Shown here piece by piece: positions 33,331-62,760 of a DNA stretch of 64,000 bases; positions within the stretch are counted from its first letter, which is position 1, and each line of letters begins with the position of its first letter. The notes beneath the pieces are model-generated. The model was not told where the DNA came from, ran no database searches, and saw only the letters and a list, made by a program, of their open reading frames with translations. The translations under genes and the position numbers were made by a program. The stretch lies in NCBI RefSeq assembly GCF_023053635.1, contig NC_086183.1:35073501-35137500 (forward strand). Direction: 5' to 3'. This DNA is from Elgaria multicarinata webbii. Its lineage: Eukaryota > Chordata > Lepidosauria > Squamata > Anguidae.

Positions 33331-35259
33331 CCCTCGAAGACTTAGCACAGAAGGAACAGGGGTTGGGGAAGGGGGGGAAGCAAAACTCACGCAAAATGCC
33401 ATCCGTCGAGGATAAATAATATTTTTAGCAGAAGAACATTATGAAGTTTTTCCTCCCAAGAGCTCAGAAATCAATGTTGCCTCCGCTCTGGATGCAAAAT
33501 AGTGAAAGGTCTTCCTTGCTCTTCTCATTATTTTGATCAGCAGGGGAGGCAGGACCAATTCCCGAGCTCTTGGGAGGAAAGGACTCACAATATCCTTTTG
33601 CTAAAGGTGTGATTTGCCCTCGGCAGGCGGCGTTTACCTGGCCTAAAGCACTAGCTGTAGAGCCCTCCCCCCCCCCTGCCATGCAGGACCAGGCGGGCGC
33701 TCGCTCTGCATCAGTCGGGGTCTCTGCCCCCCCTGCAGGATCCTGCCCAGATCTCTTGGCAAAAGCAGCCGGCATCCGCCCTCCCCGAACTGAGTGCTGC
33801 CCAAAGTAAACTTTGTCTCGGCAGCTTGGATCCTGCCTGACCTCTGCTGCGCCTCCCGCCTCCTGTTGTGCCTCTTGGCAGCAGGGATGCTGTTTGATCT
33901 TTGCAGCCCACCCTGCCTCTTCCTGTCTGCGCCTCCTGGAACCAGGGGCCGCCTGCAGAGCGAGTGCAACAATGGAGGCGGTCGTCGCATCCGTGAGGAG
34001 CAAAAGGTTTGTTCCGAAGTCCATCGGGCCACTTGCTCCTGTCAACTCTGTTGGTGCATATTCTCTCTCACGCACGCGCACACTCCTCTGCACTTTGGCC
34101 CACTTGTCAGAGCTACCTGCACGGGTACATCTGCTTTGAGTTGGAGCAAAGCAGTCGAAAGCCGCCGCTGTGCAGGAAGAAGTCCTCATGGCAAGCTCTG
34201 GCAAGGCAGGTGCTCAGCCTCAGCGGCACCTCCCACCCCTCTGTAAGAGGAACTTAAAATGTTGTCCCGCCCTGCAGGCTTGGTGTTACGGGCACGTCTG
34301 CAACGATAGCCGGACACTTTCAGAAAGTGTTAGATAAACCTGGTATATATTTTAACTGGATTGAGTGAGCGTTCCTGAACCCTGCTGTCCACCCCTCACC
34401 TCCCCACTTGTCCACCAGTTTCTCCCTTCCCCATCAATGGTTTTTAAAATTATGTCTATTGAGGATAGCAACTTAAGGAGGAACAGCAAAACAAGAAATG
34501 CAAGTGAAATCAACTACTCACAATCCAGCGTATCACAAAGAGAAAGGGGGGGGGGTGTTCAAGGAAGTCCAAGCAGCAGAACCCGCTGGTGGCCTGACCC
34601 AGTGCAGGTTTGCTCAGGACAGCCCGGCTGTGTTGGCTAGTGTGGGCGTCCGTGAGTCTGTAATTGGAGCCTTTCTGTTGGTTTCCTGCCTGATCCACAG
34701 CCGGGCCTAGAACTGCCTTGGTTCCCATCCTCCTTCTCCCTGGGAGGAAGAGGAGGGTGGGCTTCCGAAGGCCACTAATAAGAAGGCCACTAATAAGCAA
34801 TCACGAACATTCACTTGGCTTCTTCTGGGGCTAATGGCAGACATGTGTCAATCAATAGAACTAGGGTTTAATTATTAATGCCTTCGTCCACTTCGCTGAA
34901 ATGGAGGCGCAAAGGCAGGGGGGGCTTTTCACTGGGCCCACATTTGGCAGGCCTGGTGCCTGCTCACTCCTGTTTCAGCTGTGGTAAAAGTCGCACCGGT
35001 GGAAACTCCATTTGGTAGAAATAAGTCCATCTATAATTTGCTGCAATACGACTTTCCGTTTGTTTTCCTTCTCTATTTGGTTGTAGGAAAGGAACCTCAC
35101 TTGAGAAGGGTTAACTAGTCACTCATCACCACTCCTGGTCAGATCTTGCAAAAGGGGTTGGTTTTTAGGGTTCATTTTGCTGAGTTGCTAAGCTGTGGGT
35201 TTTCTGTTTCTTTTCTTTTTAACTGGGCATCCATGTAGGCCATTTTACATTTCTATGCA

Positions 35260-35560
35260 TATTTTTTAAAGATATTGAAGGAAAAGACATAATTACACAA
35301 AATTCCAATGTCGTCCATGCAGAATATTGATCGCAATATGAAATAACCTGATGCTGATACTTCATGAGAAAAACCAGTCAGGCCATTTCTCCACTGATCC
35401 ACCACCAACTCGTCCATGTTAGCAATTTCCAGTTCAGAGTTTTTTAAGAACCGCGGATTCGTCCTAGGAAGAGTACCCTTTTCTGGCAACGAGCCAATGT
35501 AATTTTAGCTGCAGCAATAAGCTTCTCTGTTAGAGAATTTGAAATCCTTGAGGAGCACCC
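35260..35560 (-). mobile_element. Degenerate L1-like LINE ORF2 remnant
   Basis: Minus-strand translation gives LTEKLIAAAKITLAR, like the L1 ORF2 C-terminal pattern 'LLxAAKITIARxW'. A second frame of 78 codons continues (NSELEIANMDELVVDQWR). The two lie in different frames, so the element is decayed. Confidence 0.4.
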
Positions 35561-36884
35561 TCCCAGGAAGTTTTAAGTGATCTGCATACATTTAAATTAG
35601 CACAATGTTTTGCTGCTGTGTGGGTTTTCCAGAACCAGAGGCACAAAATAACATGACATTTCAAAACATGCATTCAGCTCGTGCATTTGGGTAATCTAAC
35701 ACTTGCAAATGACTAATCGCTGTTGCTCTCTCGCCACACACAAACCTCTCCTGTTGCCTTGGGTGAATTAGCAACCCGCCCAGTCTGCCTTCTGGGCTGT
35801 TTGGCCCCATGCGAATGCAGGCTCTTCTAGCCCAGGAGGAGTGCCAGGTCCAGTCCAGCTAGGCTAGCCCAGAGGGCTCCAGTTCCTCTAACGGGCATGC
35901 AGGTGGGGTGGGGAGGTTCAGCTGTGGGGAAGCCTGGCTCAGAAACAAGGGCTCCGAACTCGAGGCCCTTGCAAGGAACAGGGCGAAGCCTTCCCGTCTC
36001 TGCCCTGCTGCCGCTTCCCCCTGCCTCATGTGCCGAGGGGGAGCGGAGGGGCGCTGGCCTGGTGTGGAATTGGCAGCCGAGCCCGGCCTCCACGCCAGCC
36101 AGTCACTAAAGAATATAGCAGGGCTGGGAAGAGCACCAGAGAGCCGACGCTACAGATCAATGGGGAATGCATTTAGGGCAAGAGCGTTTAATGCGAGATG
36201 ATCAATAAAGCCGCCAGGCCTCGGAGCTCCCAATTCTCTTCCAATCGCCAGGTTTAGGAGGAGGGCGGGTGGTGGTGGGGGGCTGGTGCCATGGCAGCTG
36301 TGGCGATGTGGCTGAGCTTGGGAACGGAACAGGTCAGCAGAGCCTTCGCTTGCTCGGAGGCTGGGCCCCTCTGGGCCTGGGCTGGGCTCAACCCGTTATC
36401 GACAGCAGTGCAGTAACCGCCTTCTTGGTGGCGACAGCAGCCTCCTCGCTTGGCTCTGGACCCAACGGCCCGAGCATCTGGCTGTTCCGCTTCTCTCTCC
36501 CCGCCCCCCAGCTATCTCCCACACAAGCAGAGCTGGTGTTCTTGGGGCGAAGGGGACCCACATCTGGTTGCCGTTTGGGGATGTGTTACTCTGCATCCAG
36601 GTCCCAAGAACTGGATAGGAAAGAGCAAGACTGGGAAAAGAGAGGCTGCAAAGCCCGAGAGAAGTAGGGCTGGAGGAGCGCAAGGGGCAGTCCGGGAAGA
36701 AGGTGTTGCCCCTGTGCACACCCTGGCAGCCGTGTCCGGCCCATTCCTGCCCCTGAGAACTAACTGGGCATTTCTTAAGGAACAAGAACGTGTATTTTAA
36801 AATGAGGAACGCTGTCTTTTTGGGCTGAGCCCTATCCTCTCACCACGGATGGCGAGCCCCTGTTTAGACGTACATGTTTAATTG

Positions 36885-36949
36885 TACAGGTTTTAATCTT
36901 GTAAACCAGCTTGAGTCCCAGTACAGGGGAAAAGGTGGGATATAAGTAA

Positions 36950-36999
<50 letters not shown>

Positions 37000-37000
37000 G
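36885..37000 (+). repeat. LINE/SINE 3' tail with (ATA)n
   Basis: 'ttgtaaaccagcttgagtcc' and 'ggtgggatataagtaaatat' running into about 16 ATA units (36951-36998). Confidence 0.7.
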
Positions 37001-37167
37001 ACGGACTATATTCCAGAATGGTCTGGCAGCACAGACCTTGTTTATGGGTCGGTATGTGCAACCAGCTCTGGGCAGAGGGGGGGGCAGTTGGCATGGGCCT
37101 ACAATTTTGAGGGGGGCTACTCCGAGTCCCCCTGGGCAAAGTTGCTGGATTTTTCTGTTGTTGATGA

Positions 37168-37364
37168 TGACTGTTAGAGCAGTACGACAATGGGATCAGT
37201 TCCCTAGGGAGGTTGTGGACTCTCCCACACTAGAGGCCTTCAAGAGGCAGCTGGACAACCCTCTGTCAGGGATGCTTTAGGGTGGATTCCTGCATTGAGC
37301 AGGGGGTTGGACTCCATGGCCTTGCAGGCCCCTTCCAACTCTGCTATTCTACGATTCTATGAAT
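37168..37364 (+). mobile_element. CR1 LINE 3' end
   Basis: Starts at 'actgttagagcagtacgac', goes through 'gaggttgtggactctcccac' and the 3' UTR, and ends 'ctattctacgattctatga'. Confidence 0.88.
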
Positions 37365-37654
37365 TTGCCCAAAGAAAAGTATGTAAAGCTTTTCTGAATG
37401 TGAAGAAGTGATGTCTTATATACATCTTGAATAAAAGTGCATGCCATTACCTTTTTTATAAAGCTTTCTAGTTCATATGTATTTAAAACTGATTAAAAAT
37501 ACTTAATGAGCAGTTTGAAATGGGGCCTACATTTGCCATCTGGCCCGGGCCTATGACCAGCTTTACACGGCCTGGCCCCTGACACGCCCCCCAACCCATG
37601 AGCCAGGCTTTCCTTCTGCCTGGGGCAGGGGGAGGAGAACCTGTCCCCCCCCCC

Positions 37655-37775
37655 CTCAGATGTTGCTGAGCTCCAATTCCCATCAGCCCCAAGCAGCATG
37701 GCCAACAATCAGGGATCATGGGAGTTGTGGTCCAATGGCATCTGGAGGGCCATGGGCTCCACATTCCTCAAGGCG
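37655..37775. repeat. Palindromic MITE
   Basis: 'ccaattcccatcagcccc' faces 'catgggagttgtggtcc', with outer arms 'cagatgttgctgagct' and 'ggcatctggagggcc'. Confidence 0.6.
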
Positions 37776-37961
37776 CCCCTCACCTAGCCGCACGGATCTT
37801 GCACGGAGTGAACGAAGCATTTCTGCTAGCTGTACATGGCTGTAATCCAAGCACTTTTCTCCAAACTCTCTCCCAAAGCTTTTTAGAGGCTTTAAAGTGC
37901 TTTGAGAAGCAGTATGTGTTAAAACACCCTAAGCCCTTTAACATGCCATGGACTGCCCTGG

Positions 37962-38067
<106 letters not shown>

Positions 38068-40639
38068 CCCAACCCCTCCTGGGCTTGCTTGTTTCAAGTC
38101 TCCCTTGAACGCCTTTGCCTGTTTTGCAGCGTTGCCCTCTGCTCCAAGCACCCTCAGGGCTACGAAGGATGACTGAGAGGAGGCATTGGACACACTTTGC
38201 ACACTGGCAATGCACAGTCTAAATGCGACGCTGCTTTCATTAAGTGCTGGGGCTGGGTCTCTCAGCCCACGCCTGCTTTCTCTCCTCACCACTCCGCTCT
38301 CCTCTGAAAACTCAGGTCTTCCAAATGCACTGCTGCCTTGAAGCAGCCCCCCCCCCCGCCCCGGCCAAGCTCCTGCACCCACTGGGGACTGGGGTTCTGG
38401 CTTTCCTGCCCCACGTGTGGCTCAGGGTGGCAGGGAGGGATCAGGCCCCTGCCTGCCCAAACCCTGTAACCTCCGGGGTTTTCCTCTGCTGTGCCTGATC
38501 CCTCCGGGCTTTTCCTTTGAGTGCTCTGGGGCATTAATCCTCTCTGGATCCTCCATTCACAAACTAATCCCATCTGGGCAAACGTTGCTCCCCGGATTTA
38601 GGATGTAAGTGTCCAGCTGTTCTGCGGGCTGCAAGCTGTTTTGCAGGGCTGCCCGCTATTCATACGGCATCTTCCTTGTCCACGGGGCTTTCCAGTGCGG
38701 TGTAACAAATGGAGCAGGGCCCTGCCCCAAGGAACTTACAATCTACCTTTTGCCAAAGGCGGGGCATAGGCAACCAGCAAAGAGGACCAGCCAGCCTGCC
38801 AGCAATCCCCCATTGCTGCGCTTGGCAAAACAGGGAGGCCCCGTTCCCTTGGTTCATCAGTTGAGCTCTTCTTGTCTCTGACTCTTTTGCGCCAGGCCTG
38901 CTGTCCACTGAGCTGCCAGAAGAGCCGCCCCCAGCCCCCCAGCTCCAGTCTTTCCCCTTTCCTGTTCCTTGTTGACCCCCGAGCGAGCGGCATTCTGCGG
39001 CTGCTCCAGGCCTGGCGTGCCCCACGCATTTCCTTCTGACGTTATGCACAGGGCTAGACCAGAAAGCCAGTAGTCACTGCCAGCAGCGGTTGACTAGGCC
39101 GGCTTCGTCCAGCCAGGCAGTTTTAGCCTGGAGCTGGACAGGAGAAAACCTTTTTCTTGAGGGCCGTCATTGAGGGGCCTGTTCTACGAGCACAATTTCG
39201 GGAACTCAAATCCTGCTGGATCTTTCTCTTTCTTTGCCATTTTAGCTTTCCAGGTGCAGCTCTCCCCCCGCCCCCCCCCCCCCCACAATCCTCCAGCAGC
39301 TGGTTTTAATCTAAGTATTATTTTCCGGAAAAAGGAACCGCAGCTCCCAAAAAGAGAGCACATTTTTCCACTGCAGGGATGTGCAAAAATGTAGGGGCTG
39401 AGCATCACGTTCCTCCTCCTCCTCCTCCTCCTCCTCTTCTTTCCAACCCAAAAGAACTGCCTGGGGGCCATGGAAGCCCTTCATTAATTTCGCTAAGGCT
39501 ATGTGTAAACGTTATGTACCGGAGGGTTACAGCAGGGGATGCCAGCCCTGCCTGGAATCCCGGCGTGCTGGAGATATTACTCTAGAGGAGGCGCACCAGG
39601 CCTTGTTCAGTGCTGTCCCCAAAGGCAAAGGGATGGAGGAGCTTCGCTCAAGGTCACATCCATCACACGGACGGACGGCTGGAGCCATTTTGCTCCACAA
39701 GCTGCTGGGCCGCCTGAACTGGGCATCACCTGCCAGCACGAAGAGATGCTCTCCTCTTCCCCTTGTTGTTTTCCTGTCTGTCACGTTCCTATCCTGCCCT
39801 TCCTTCCGGGCAGCACGTGTGGTTCTCCATGGCATCCAAAAAAGCACTAGGCCACACTGGCTCTCACTTGTGGAAATGTAGGGCAGCTGGCTTCTGGGCC
39901 GGCAGGGGCAATCCTGTTTCAGCTGACGTTATTGTGCAGAAGGGAGTGCCAGGCCCATTGAAGGTGCCACCATTCAGAAACTCCTGGACCTGGGGTGGGC
40001 ATGCCAGAGGCTGGGATGAGCCACAGGTGAAGGCGTCTCCCTCAGGGCTGGCCTGCTGATTACCAGGAGCCTCTGGCTGGACACTGGAGGAGAGAGCAAG
40101 CAGGCAGAGTTCGCTGCGGGTGCTGGGTGGCTCCCTGGGCTCTGCTCCCACTGTGCCTGCCCAGCGCCAGCCCCTTCCCAGAGGCGGGCAGAGTCGCACC
40201 AGGATCCCGGGCAGTTGGGTGCTTCCTGGGGGGCCCTCCCTGCCTGCCTGCCTCCCTGAGCGGCGGCGTGTCAGGAAGGCACCAGGGGCCAGGAAGGCCT
40301 TGGGCCAATGAGAGAGGACCTTGGGCCAGCCTGGCTGGGCACCCTGGCTTGGAAGGCGGGCAGCGCAGTCTGGGTGGGAGGGCTCTTCGGGCATGTAGCC
40401 AGCCTAAAGGATCGGGGAGGGGGCAGCTCTTCGGGTTTGCAGGCCTTTTAAAGCCAACGTGATGAATTATGTTTACATGATTCCTTTGTAAACAAGATTA
40501 GGGGGGGCATTTCCTCTCTCCGGGGATGGGAAAGGGCAGCTGCGAGCATATGCAGAGCGCCCTCCTTCTTGTCCCAGCCTAAATCTGAGCGGAGCTGCGG
40601 GGGGGTCGGAGGGGAGCCTGAAGCCCCGGCACCTCTCTG

Positions 40640-41013
40640 CTCCCCTTCGGAGGGGGGTGCGCCAGGAAGCCTCATTTGCATGAAATGCTGGCAAGAGCCG
40701 GGGAGGGGCCAGGGGCGGCTGTATTTGCATCAGCGGAAGAGCGCGGGCCAATTGCAGGCCGAGGGCGCGGCCGAGGGCATTTTGTAAATAACGCTGCGGG
40801 AGGGGAGGGGGGAGCGAGGCGGGGCGGGGCGACGTCCTCTTTTGCATATGCATGCCCACGCAGCCAATAGGAAGCAAGAGTGTGCGGAGCAGGCGGGGCC
40901 CGCGTGGATCTGCCTTTCGCGTTCAGGGGCGGGGCGGGGCGAGCGCAGCCGGGCGGCGGGGCGGGGCCTCATTTGCATATTAATGAGCCCGGGGCGTGGC
41001 CAGGCGAGCTGGA
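40640..41013 (+). promoter_or_regulatory. NUMBL promoter with POU octamer cluster
   Basis: CpG island with GC boxes (40820-40830, 40930-40940, 40960-40967), CCAAT boxes at 40748-40752 and 40864-40868, and a GACGTC at 40831-40836. Octamers ATTTGCAT lie at 40674-40681, 40723-40730 and 40971-40978, with a one-mismatch octamer at 40840-40847. TGCATATGCAT at 40843-40853 matches 11 of 12 positions of the MORE POU-dimer site. ATTAATGA (40979-40986) abuts the last octamer. The motifs are seen; factor binding is inferred. Confidence 0.7.
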
Positions 41014-58067
<17,054 letters not shown>

Positions 58068-60272
58068 CCCCCATTTCTGCGGCTGGACAATTTAGACCCC
58101 CCCCCCGCCACCTTCCTCGTAAGAGTCTGCTCTGTGGCTCATTGGCCCCAACGCGCCGCCCCCTCCCTCCCCCCGCTTGGACCCCAGAGAATGAGCAGAC
58201 AAGCCCCCCCCCCAAGTCGAATGTGGTTCCTGTCTGCGAACTTGCCGTATTCAAGCGTGTGAAGCAGCAGCACTTGTGGGGCTGGGCGATGCCCCTCCCT
58301 GTGGGTCGCAGTGTGAGCAGTGAACGTGTTTTTGGGGGGTGGAGAGAAGAGGGTGCAATTGGGAACTGCCATGGTGAGGAGGAGGTCCACAGGCAGCAGC
58401 TCTTTGGGCGGCTCCTGGCAGAACATTCCTCCCTTGGCTGGGACTCGGAACGCAGGGGGTGGGGGTGGGGGTGGCATGCGGAAGCGAAGATCTTTCTCTT
58501 TCCCTCCCCTCCCCTCCCCCAATTAGTTTGCTGGGCAAAGCAGGCAAACGGGTCCTTTCACCACAGCCTCCAGCATCCGAGCATGGGGGCGCTGGGGCGG
58601 GGTGGTGGTGGGCCCAGCTGGCCTGGCACCCGGCCCTCTTCCTGACCTCCGCTCCCCAGCCGGGCTTCCCTTCCTCTCGGTTTCTGGTCCCCAAACCAAT
58701 CCTCCTGTGGCTTCCTTCTGCAGAGCTGCTCCCCTCGCCCCGCCCCGCCCCGCCCCCACACAAACAGCACCCGATAAGCAGGGGACGGATTCTCTGGCAG
58801 TTCCCCCCACCCACCCCCCGGTCTAGCAACGGGACTTCCCTCTCACGGGACTACCTCGGCAAGGCCTGGGCTGGGCAGTTGTCCTCTCCAGGAAGTGGTG
58901 CCCCCTTGGCAGGGTGAGGGCTGGCCCTGAGTTCACCCTTGTGGGGTGGGTGCAAGCGGCCGCGTGGCTGGAGGAACGGGCTCCGGGCCCTCCTCGGCCT
59001 GCCGCCCTGTAGTTTGGCCCAGAATTTGGTGACGGGGCAGGAAAGCTCTGGAATGGGCAAAAATGAAAAACACGAAGCCCGTGCATTTTCCTCTGAAGAA
59101 TCTGCACGACACCTTCCTGCCACAAACCCCATTTCCACCTCCTGCGGGCACCGCCAGGACCATGGACCTCACTGAACCGCTGTAGGGCATCTCCAGGTGG
59201 GCTTCAAGCTTCCTTATTCTTCCAGCGGCTCTGCAGGGCGGCTTGGGGGGGGGGGATGATGATGACACTTTAGTCCTTGCTCCCATGCTGCCTGATGGGT
59301 TTGTGGAGAGTGTCCAGGAAGGGGGGGTGTTTACCTGGTGCAGTGGTTAGAGCTGATGCAACTTGAAGCAAAAACTTTTGAGTTCAGTGTTGGTGGGAAA
59401 GTTATGGTTGTTGTTGGCTATTGGTGCTCAAATTACGGGGAACTGGGGGGGAATGGGGGTGCTCCAGCCTCCTACCTCGCAATGGCCCTCTTGATGGCAG
59501 CTGTGAAGACTCTACGGAGGGGGGGGCACGTGACTGGGCTAAGAGGGGAACGGGGGGGCTGTGGATCTCCTTTAGGTTTTCCTACCCCCCCCCATTTGAA
59601 TACTGCTGGGGGGTTTTCTGCAGGGGAGGGGAAATGAATTTGGCAAGAGAATGCATTTACATGTGTGTGTTTTTAAGTGTGCCTCAAAGTCATAATTTCA
59701 GAAATGAAGTTGAAAACTTTAAAATGAGATTGCACCAAATTTCAAACTTGTGAGCTTTAGGGAGTGGCTGAGGCACAACGTGCGTCATGGTGGGGGCGGG
59801 TGGGGGGCTCAAGAGAAGAGGAGCTGCATATTGCAGCCTTGGCTTGGTGGCTCTGCAGTTGCCCGCTGGGGCGCCACGGAGCCGGGCCCTCCTCCTTTCC
59901 ATGGCGCTGTTAGACTGCAGGTTCAGTTTACAGAGGCCAGTCAGAGAACCAGACCGTAGCCCAGAGGGAAAATGCATCCCGAGTGGGAGGTGCCCACCCC
60001 CAGGGCTTAACCCAAGAAATGGGCCGGACCCCTCCCAGCTGAGTTGCCGTTGGCTTTCTCCCTCCACCCACCCCAGGCTGAGTGAGCATCTGGGTGATGC
60101 AGAGGAGGAAGGTGGGTGGAGGCGCAGTTCTCCCCCACCTAAACTTCCTGGACAGAAAGGGACGCTGGGGAGGTATTTTCTATCTTATTTCCAAATGTTT
60201 TGTATCAAAGAATCCCACATATTTGTATTATATAATAAATAACAAATAAAGCCAGTAATATAATAACCCAAT
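58068..60272 (+). other. NUMBL: NUMBL 3' UTR
   Basis: Follows the TGA at 58065-58067. No AATAAA/ATTAAA was seen before 60234, so the UTR is probably about 2.2 kb. It is GC-rich at first and turns AT-rich after 59.6 kb. The end is inferred from the poly(A) signals. Confidence 0.6.
60234..60250 (+). terminator. NUMBL poly(A) signals, two AATAAA
   Basis: AATAAA at 60234-60239 and 60245-60250, followed by a GT-rich 'gggtgatgggtgtgtttact' about 30 bp later. A clear cleavage-site arrangement. Confidence 0.75.
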
Positions 60273-61890
60273 TTGGGGTGATGGGTGTGTTTACTCGCAG
60301 CCGTGTGCATTTTGAAGCAAAGTTCCCTCACCGTCTTCATCCTCCTATTCAAACTTGGTTTCCAAAATAAGGAACTTCTGTGTGTGGTTGTCATTTCCAC
60401 TTTAAACAAGCTATAGATGCCCTCCACCCACCCAAGAGGGGAAGGTTAGTTATGCCCCCCCCTCCCCGTGTACTCATGTTTCCCTACACTGCGAAATAGG
60501 TAATGAATCACAAAGTTTCCTGAAACAGTTCCTGGTTTGGCTGTTTTGAAGGCCATGATGGGGGGGGGGGGGGCAGGGGTGTCCCCCGACTTGCAATTCA
60601 AAGCCCAACTGCAACAGGGCCCTTCACTGGTAGAAGCCACCTCAAAACCAGCAGGGTCTGCTGTGCCAGATCAAAGGGGCTTGTTGTGCAAGAGAACTTC
60701 CCAGACTGTTTCTCCCTTAACCATTGGCTGAAAAAGAAAGAAAGAAAACCGGCCAGCCCCACCCTAGACTCCATGGCCATGGGGTGGAAGTAGCTGCCCC
60801 CTCCTCCTGCTGGTACTTCTCAAGGCTGCCCTCCGGCAGGTGTGTAAGGCTGGGGGCCCAGTTGGCACAGGGGCTGGGGGCCCAGTTGCTGAAGGCTTGC
60901 GGAGGGCTGCCCGAAGGCCTCCCACGGGGTGGCACTGCAGTGCACCTCTGCGCCTGGTTTAACACATTTTGCTGCCACGGATGCTGGGATGCAGGCTGCA
61001 CAGTCCTCTGGAGAGGGTGGACAAGCCCAGGATGTAATGGGAGCCCCAGGACCTCTCTGTTTTCCCAGAGTTTCCCTCTGGGGCATGAGAGCAAATGAGG
61101 CCTGTGGCTGGCCACAGAGAACCCAAGAGCAGCCCCTGCGCCTCTGGGAGGCCGCTCCAGCACAGGGCGCCCTGGCAGGCTGGCTGGCTGGCTGATGCTC
61201 TATCTGTCCATCTTGGATCCCAACTGTTGCCGCAGTGCCAGCAGCCTGCAGGGCACGTTACAGGAGGGCCGGGGCCTCCTGCAAGGGGCTCCCACTTGCG
61301 TCCTGCCCGGCCAGGTAGAGGCGGGAGCTGGAGGTGGCCTTTGCACTGGGCCTTCTTCCCCCCCCCCCCACGCCATTGCTCAGCCAGGTGTCCTTCCACT
61401 GCTGCTGCCGTCTCATCCTGGACCCCGACGCCGCTGGCATTTTCAGCCGGGCAGGTCTGCAGAACTTGCGTAGGGACGGAGGCCGGGGAGTTTCAGGCCC
61501 TGGGGCTTCTTTCTGGGGCTTCCTCCTGCAATAAGCAGGGGCCCAAGGGGCGCGTTGGTGCAGCCGCCCACCCAGCTGCCAGGCCTTCCTGCTTGGTGCT
61601 TGCTTTTCAGGAGGGGAGGTGTTTGGGCTCCAGATCGCAGCCCTGGCTGGCAGCTCTTCCTTCAAAGCCTGGCCCACCCAGCCATCGTTGGCGCCTGCCT
61701 GTGGCCGGCCACCTGCTTCTGGAAGGGCCGCAACGCCGGAAGGGCTCCATGGGCAAAGAAAGGCCCACTCAGCAGCAACTTGTGGGCACCTGTGGCCCTG
61801 CCCACGGAGGCCGGCCGTGGCGAATGGCTAAAGGGCCCTGGGCGCCCCCAGCCCTTCTCTCTGAAGAGCCCTGAGGCTGGATCGGAGACG
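60273..61890. other. Spacer right of NUMBL
   Basis: Moderately GC-rich. Long open frames exist on both strands (for example 61095-61874 plus), but none resembles a known protein and their codon content looks like chance. Only a poly-G run (60558-60571) and minor low-complexity stand out. Confidence 0.5.
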
Positions 61891-62760
61891 CTGGCTGGGA
61901 AGGGGGCGTCGCAGTCCGGGGCGGGGGCTCCCTGGTGCTGGTGCCGGTGCCGGATTCTCTCGGCGGGCCTGCAAAGGCAGTGACCGCTGCTGGCCTGCCT
62001 GGAACGGCCCGGCAGTGCGGGGGGGTCGGGCGGGCGCAGAGATGGCGGAGGCAGCAGCTGGAGGCGGACTACATCTCCCGGCAGCCAGGGGGAGGCTAGC
62101 GGGGAGGCGGCCCTGATGGACTGCAGATGGAGGGAAGGAGGACGGGGGGGGGGGGGGGGCGCCATAAAAAATGTGTGGGGGGGAGAGCAGGAATGCACTC
62201 GCCTCTGCCCGCGCGCAGCGGGGGGGGGGGGCTTACCGGAGAGGCGAGGGCTTGCGGGGGGGAGGCGAGGCGCCTGAAGGAGGCGCAGGCAGGCGGACGC
62301 CCCCTCCCCGCAAACTGGGGCGCCCCCGACCGGCGCCCCTAAAGGCACGCGCGACGGTGCAGCCTCGGAGGGGGCGGCTCTCGCTTGCCCGACCCGGCGA
62401 GCAGTAGCCGCCCCCGCGGGGATCTTCTCCTCTGAGCAGCCCCGACGGCGGGACAGCAGGCGGGCGGCCCGTTCCTCTGCGCGCTCGCCTCGCCGGTGGG
62501 GCGGCCCGTTCCTCTGCGCGCTCGCCTCGCCGGTGGGGCGGGGCGGGGCGGGATGGGGTGGGCGGCGGAGGAAGCCCCCCCCCCCCGGCCCCGAGTCCCC
62601 ACGGCAGCGCAGGAGACGCAGCACCGCCGCCGCCTCTCCGAAAAGCCCCTGAGGCCACCTGGCTGGGTCGGGGGAGGGGGGCGCTTGGGATCGCGGCCCT
62701 GACTGGCCCCAGTCGCGCAGGCTCGCTACTGCCTGAGGACCGTACAGTGCCGGGATAGCC
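61890..62760. promoter_or_regulatory. CpG island with a possible minus-strand first exon
   Basis: Dense CpG over about 850 bp with GC boxes (62535-62550). On the minus strand a donor CTCTCCG/gtaagc lies at about 62238, so a first exon running from about 62.7 kb down to 62238 is possible. No protein family recognised in it. A 37-bp unit is tandemly doubled at 62464-62537. Confidence 0.5.
62464..62537. repeat. 37-bp tandem duplication in the CpG island
   Basis: Two perfect copies of the unit that starts 'gcggcccgttcctctgcgcg', at 62464 and 62501. Confidence 0.93.
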
